Assembly: GCA_900548855.1 (NCBI GenBank)
Contig: URMF01000003.1
Coordinates: 1-64,000 of the forward strand
Source of the DNA: an uncultured Eubacteriales bacterium
GTDB taxonomy: Bacteria; Bacillota; Clostridia; Lachnospirales; Lachnospiraceae
Length of the DNA stretch: 64,000 nucleotides
Direction of reading: 5' to 3'
Every line of letters starts with the position of its first letter. The first letter of the stretch is position 1. Positions 61,077-64,000 of the stretch are shown one piece after another. The position numbers and the translations under genes were made by a program. The notes below the pieces were generated by a model that saw only the letters and a program-made list of their open reading frames with translations, made no database searches and was not told the origin of the DNA.

Positions 61077-61412
61077 CTATTCTCCCGCTACTGATTTATC
61101 CTGCATAATAGAAGAAATCATGCCAAGGGAAATTCCGGTTATTTCATGCACCTTGCGGTAAGACATTCCCTGGTTTACAAGTACACGAACCTGCTCTCTC
61201 TGCTCCTCTAAAAGTGCCGGCCGCCCTCTTTTTCTTTTGGAAAATTCTCCGGTGGTATCGAATCCCTGATTTACCTGCTGCAAAGCATTCTGAAAATATT
61301 GCAGGCGCTGTTCATAGCCCTTAATCGTATCCTGCTGGTATTCAATCTGTAATTGTAACTCTTTAATCCGCTGCTCCTTCTGCTTCAGCTGCTGTTCGAT
61401 ATCACTGCTCAT
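61077..61412 (-). CDS. Coiled-coil plus helix-turn-helix protein
   Basis: From the ATG at 61412, 111 residues. The first 50 form a coiled coil (EQQLKQKEQRIKELQLQIEY), then a basic linker KRKRGRPAL and a resolvase-type helix-turn-helix (VLVNQGMSYRKVHEITGISL and GMISSIMQD). It has no catalytic domain, so it is a small DNA-binding protein of unknown target. It lies 14 bases before cca on the same strand. Confidence 0.75.
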   Translation of the reverse strand: MSSDIEQQLKQKEQRIKELQLQIEYQQDTIKGYEQRLQYFQNALQQVNQGFDTTGEFSKRKRGRPALLEEQREQVRVLVNQGMSYRKVHEITGISLGMISSIMQDKSVAGE

Positions 61413-61544
61413 GTTCACACACCTAATCATCATCGCTCTAATTTTTAATTATTGTTAACCCGAAACAGAAATATCATACAACAAATGTTCATTTTTTTCA
61501 ATAAAATCTGAACGGTAACACACTGCATGTTATCCGGTTACAGC

Positions 61545-62207
61545 CTACATCTGCTTACGAAGGTTTGCACCCATTGCATACTTGGACATTGGTTTTTTAT
61601 AGAGAAGCCTTCGGACTATTCCTCCGACCACCGCTCCAAAGACAATTGCTAAAAATCCCAGTATTGCTCCGGCACCCAAATTAACCAAATTTGCCGTATC
61701 ATTAATTATCGCACTGAATTTAGAAGAAATCACGAAAAATCCCCCAGAAAATACTATCACACTAATCAGAAAACTTTTCCACGCCATACCACAATAAACC
61801 AATACCCAGCCCCCTAGTATGCCGGCAAACAAAAAAGCGGCTCCATACTGCTGTTTCACGGCTTCGGCTTCATGTGATACATATATTTTTATCACTCCAA
61901 CTATAAGCAAAAAAATATAATAACATATGCCAGTTAATAATCCCAAAATGTCAATGAGCCATGTCTCCAACATTCTCCGCTTCGGAGACGCAGTCACCAT
62001 TCCAATACTTAGAAGTGTATTGTAAACCTGAAGCAGCATAAGCAGACCGGCAAATATATATAAGCTTCCCATGACAAGCCCTTCCGAATCCATCATTATA
62101 AGAAACAGGATTCCCAATAGAAAAAATAAAGCCGCGGCTGCGATTGATGATTTTTTATCGCCTCCATATTTTATTATTTTGATTTGCTTCCTAAAATTCT
62201 TTATCAT
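61545..62207 (-). CDS. Unknown six-helix membrane protein of the GntR/ABC operon
   Basis: This 220-residue protein has about six hydrophobic helices (for example AAAALFFLLGILFLIMM, SLYIFAGLLMLLQVYNTLLS and LGAGAILGFLAIVFGAVVGG) and no motif I recognise. Its start overlaps the previous membrane gene by 17 bp, so it belongs to the same operon (GntR, ATPase, permease, this gene) of the YtrA-YtrF type. Confidence 0.7.
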   Translation of the reverse strand: MIKNFRKQIKIIKYGGDKKSSIAAAALFFLLGILFLIMMDSEGLVMGSLYIFAGLLMLLQVYNTLLSIGMVTASPKRRMLETWLIDILGLLTGICYYIFLLIVGVIKIYVSHEAEAVKQQYGAAFLFAGILGGWVLVYCGMAWKSFLISVIVFSGGFFVISSKFSAIINDTANLVNLGAGAILGFLAIVFGAVVGGIVRRLLYKKPMSKYAMGANLRKQM

Positions 62208-62835
62208 AAAAACTCTCCTCCGCCCTTTTTAAAATCAATTTATTTCCCAACACTGCAATACCCACATCTGCAATTCCTAATAAAAGCAGCCACCATATCT
62301 GTATATTCCACGACAATACATAAATTCCCACTATGCTGGCGACTGTCATCAAAATGTAAAGCATTACCAGATTTACCCACACATTTGTGGAAAAACGGGT
62401 AATCATAAACCCAAGCCCTGCCATCAGATAGACTATTGCAATGCAAAATATACATTGCTTCAGGGTAAATGCAAAATCCAACCGCAAAACAAAAGATACA
62501 CCGGCCATGATTACCCCTGTACTTAAAAATCGTCTGGCTGCATCCATATATAGTGCTTTTTTCAGCAGCGGCAACCCTTTCGCAGAGGTTTTCAGATACT
62601 CTAACCGATTTGTATTCCTTGCAGCAATTCCCAAAAATACGTAGGTGTCCAGCATATATTCCACCATAATTATCATACCGCAGGCCAAGCTGATGCAGAT
62701 AAATGATAAATGTGTGGTATATCGATTTAACGCATACATTCCTCCTATTACAAACAGCGGATACAATATATAGATACACCATTTTACCCAGGCTCTGGGC
62801 AGAAACATATGATAACCTTTAATCGCTTCCTTCAT
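62191..62835 (-). CDS. ABC transporter membrane subunit of the GntR operon
   Basis: A 214-residue protein with six hydrophobic segments (WCIYILYPLFVIGGMYALNR, FICISLACGMIIMVEYMLDT, CIFCIAIVYLMAGLGFMITR and others). It follows the ATPase gene by 30 bases and overlaps the next membrane gene. Position and topology match the permease of YtrB-type transporters. Confidence 0.75.
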   Translation of the reverse strand: MKEAIKGYHMFLPRAWVKWCIYILYPLFVIGGMYALNRYTTHLSFICISLACGMIIMVEYMLDTYVFLGIAARNTNRLEYLKTSAKGLPLLKKALYMDAARRFLSTGVIMAGVSFVLRLDFAFTLKQCIFCIAIVYLMAGLGFMITRFSTNVWVNLVMLYILMTVASIVGIYVLSWNIQIWWLLLLGIADVGIAVLGNKLILKRAEESFYDKEF

Positions 62836-62865
62836 AAATATTTCACCTCTATTCTAACAACTGCC

Positions 62866-63741
62866 CTATACCTGCAGGTGTGTATATTTTTTCATAACTG
62901 CCACACTAATCTGAGAAAGCGTCGGGACTTCCGTTGCAACATCCAGTCCTGCCAGCTTATCTAAATCCTCTGATGGACAAAGTCCTTCAAATCCATAAGT
63001 ATTCTTTTGAAACCCTAAGAGAATATCCTTTACCTGGTTTTCCTCCGACGGTTCTCCCTTAACCAAAATATATTTTTCCTTTAACTCCTCCACAAAGCCC
63101 TGTTCCACAACCCTTCCCTGTTCCATGATTATGGCATAATCTGTGACATTTTCCATATCCGCAATATTATGGGTTGAGAAAAATACCGTCTTATCGCCAT
63201 TTCCTGCCTCTATATATTCCCGAATCATAGCGCATAGCTTATCTCGCATTAACGGGTCAAGAGGAGAAGCCGGTTCATCCAAGAGAAGCATCCGGGTATC
63301 TCTTGCAAATACTGCTGACAGCATTGTCTTCATCTTCATACCATCTGACAGCTTATCTATACTTTTTCCTTCCTTGTTAACACCTAAGTCCTGACAGAGC
63401 CGTTCATACTGTTCCCTGTGAAACCGTTCAAACAAAAGCTCACTGACCTCCCCTACTGCGCGGATAGTCCAATGGGGCATAAAATAATTACCCGGCCCCG
63501 TGTAGCCAATGCTTTCACGGACCTCCTTCTCTTCCATCTCTCCATCAAAATAAATAATCTCTCCCTTGTAATCCAGCCGGACTCCTGCAAGAATATGAAG
63601 CAGGGTGCTTTTCCCCGCACCGTTTTCTCCAATCAAAGCGGTGGCAAAGCCCTCCGGAATCTCCAGAGCAGGAATGTTTAACTCAAACCCTTTAAATTTC
63701 TTTGTTATATTCTGCATTGTAATTGCTGCTTGCATTTTCAT
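62866..63741 (-). CDS. ABC transporter ATPase of the GntR operon (YtrB-like)
   Basis: The ATG at 63741 lies 7 bases after AAGGAG and gives 291 residues. Motifs: Walker A GENGAGKST, degenerate signature KLSDGMKMKTMLSAVF in place of LSGG, Walker B MLLLDEPASPLDPL and switch His FFSTHNIADME. The altered signature is typical of YtrB-like ATPases, which respond to cell-wall antibiotics in Bacillus. A GntR-family regulator lies just upstream. Confidence 0.92.
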   Translation of the reverse strand: MKMQAAITMQNITKKFKGFELNIPALEIPEGFATALIGENGAGKSTLLHILAGVRLDYKGEIIYFDGEMEEKEVRESIGYTGPGNYFMPHWTIRAVGEVSELLFERFHREQYERLCQDLGVNKEGKSIDKLSDGMKMKTMLSAVFARDTRMLLLDEPASPLDPLMRDKLCAMIREYIEAGNGDKTVFFSTHNIADMENVTDYAIIMEQGRVVEQGFVEELKEKYILVKGEPSEENQVKDILLGFQKNTYGFEGLCPSEDLDKLAGLDVATEVPTLSQISVAVMKKYTHLQV

Positions 63742-63840
63742 ATCTGACTCCTTCCCGGAATAATTCCATTTCCCTATATCAGAACTATCCATACCTTTTA
63801 AAATATCAATTTTTGTTTTCCTTACAGCGTTTATACCACT

Positions 63841-64000
63841 TTAACTCTCTGCTTCCAGCAGCATTTTTAAAACCTCCACAAGCTCCCCATTGGAAATGCC
63901 GGCAATCCTGGCTACAGATATAGCATTTGTCAAATGCTCCTCCATTTTCCGCATATGCTGTTCCTTCAACATTTCGCTGTCCTGTGCATTGACATAATAG
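63841..64000 (-). CDS. GntR-family regulator, C-terminal fragment cut by the window edge
   Basis: The last 52 codons are present: YYVNAQDSEMLKEQHMRKME followed by helices AISVARIAGISNGELVEVLK and the stop. This matches the C-terminal end of YtrA-type GntR regulators (short helical dimer domain after the winged helix). It would control the ABC operon that begins 100 bp downstream. Confidence 0.8.
   Translation of the reverse strand, partial: YYVNAQDSEMLKEQHMRKMEEHLTNAISVARIAGISNGELVEVLKMLLEAES

Noticed and set aside
62240..62782. 180-residue minus-strand ORF overlapping the permease gene
   Set aside because: Another frame of the permease gene; lacks the hydrophobic pattern and a ribosome binding site, while the frame used has both.

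Overview
The window looks like a chromosomal segment of a low-GC, spore-forming, anaerobic member of the Clostridia, most probably a gut-type Lachnospiraceae. This rests on the gene mix: a SpoIID-like protein and a CotS-like spore protein, meso-diaminopimelate dehydrogenase, very large BspA-type leucine-rich repeat surface proteins, a choline-binding-repeat amidase, an isoleucine T-box, DUF4173/DUF4176-type proteins and GGAGG-type ribosome binding sites. The genus cannot be named from the sequence alone. I saw no rRNA, tRNA or CRISPR array.

Layout. 0.2-13 kb (all minus strand): SpoIID-like protein, glycogen phosphorylase, a secreted amidase, a giant BspA-like protein split into two frames at a run of 13 G, a small ECF-type sigma factor overlapping a short anti-sigma-like ORF, and a ribbon-helix-helix protein. 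13-17 kb is an accessory patch: an XRE regulator divergent from two small genes of unknown role, a frameshifted GNAT acetyltransferase, a TIGR04076-like protein, a gene relic and an isochorismatase-family hydrolase. 16.8-23.7 kb is sugar metabolism: a ROK regulator plus MFS transporter, then an RpiR regulator, an alpha-glucoside PTS and a GH4 6-phospho-alpha-glucosidase. 23.9-27.8 kb holds small membrane and regulatory genes.

27.9-34.1 kb is the most interesting block: one apparent operon with a strong promoter encoding two membrane-anchored thioredoxin-fold proteins (three CxxC motifs in all), a secreted 61-residue six-cysteine peptide, a beta-propeller lipoprotein, two MacB/FtsX-like permeases and an ATPase. 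It reads as a system for making, folding and exporting (or sensing) a disulfide-rich peptide. A decayed IS66-like element lies just upstream. 34.8-41.4 kb: chemoreceptor, ileS behind a lipoprotein gene and an Ile T-box leader, a cysteine-rich small protein and mscL. 41.5-45.3 kb: a second secreted-protein/ABC cluster whose large membrane protein carries an M1-peptidase-like exterior domain without a visible HExxH. 45.6-50.7 kb: ddh, a PepSY protein and a three-gene cassette resembling orphan type VII secretion cargo (DUF4176 first). 50.8-64 kb: an Fn3-domain secreted protein, rpmG-secE-nusG-rplK-rplA, a phosphoglucomutase, a PEGA lipoprotein, a CotS-like protein, CCA-adding enzyme, and a GntR/ABC operon that runs off the right edge.

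Repeats tie the region together: a 44-bp palindromic repeat occurs three times, each time abutting the terminator of a minus-strand gene; two palindromic MITE-like elements (88 and 268 bp) share terminal repeats and each sits between 12-bp direct repeats; and a core motif of the larger one recurs in the unusually long rplK-rplA gap.
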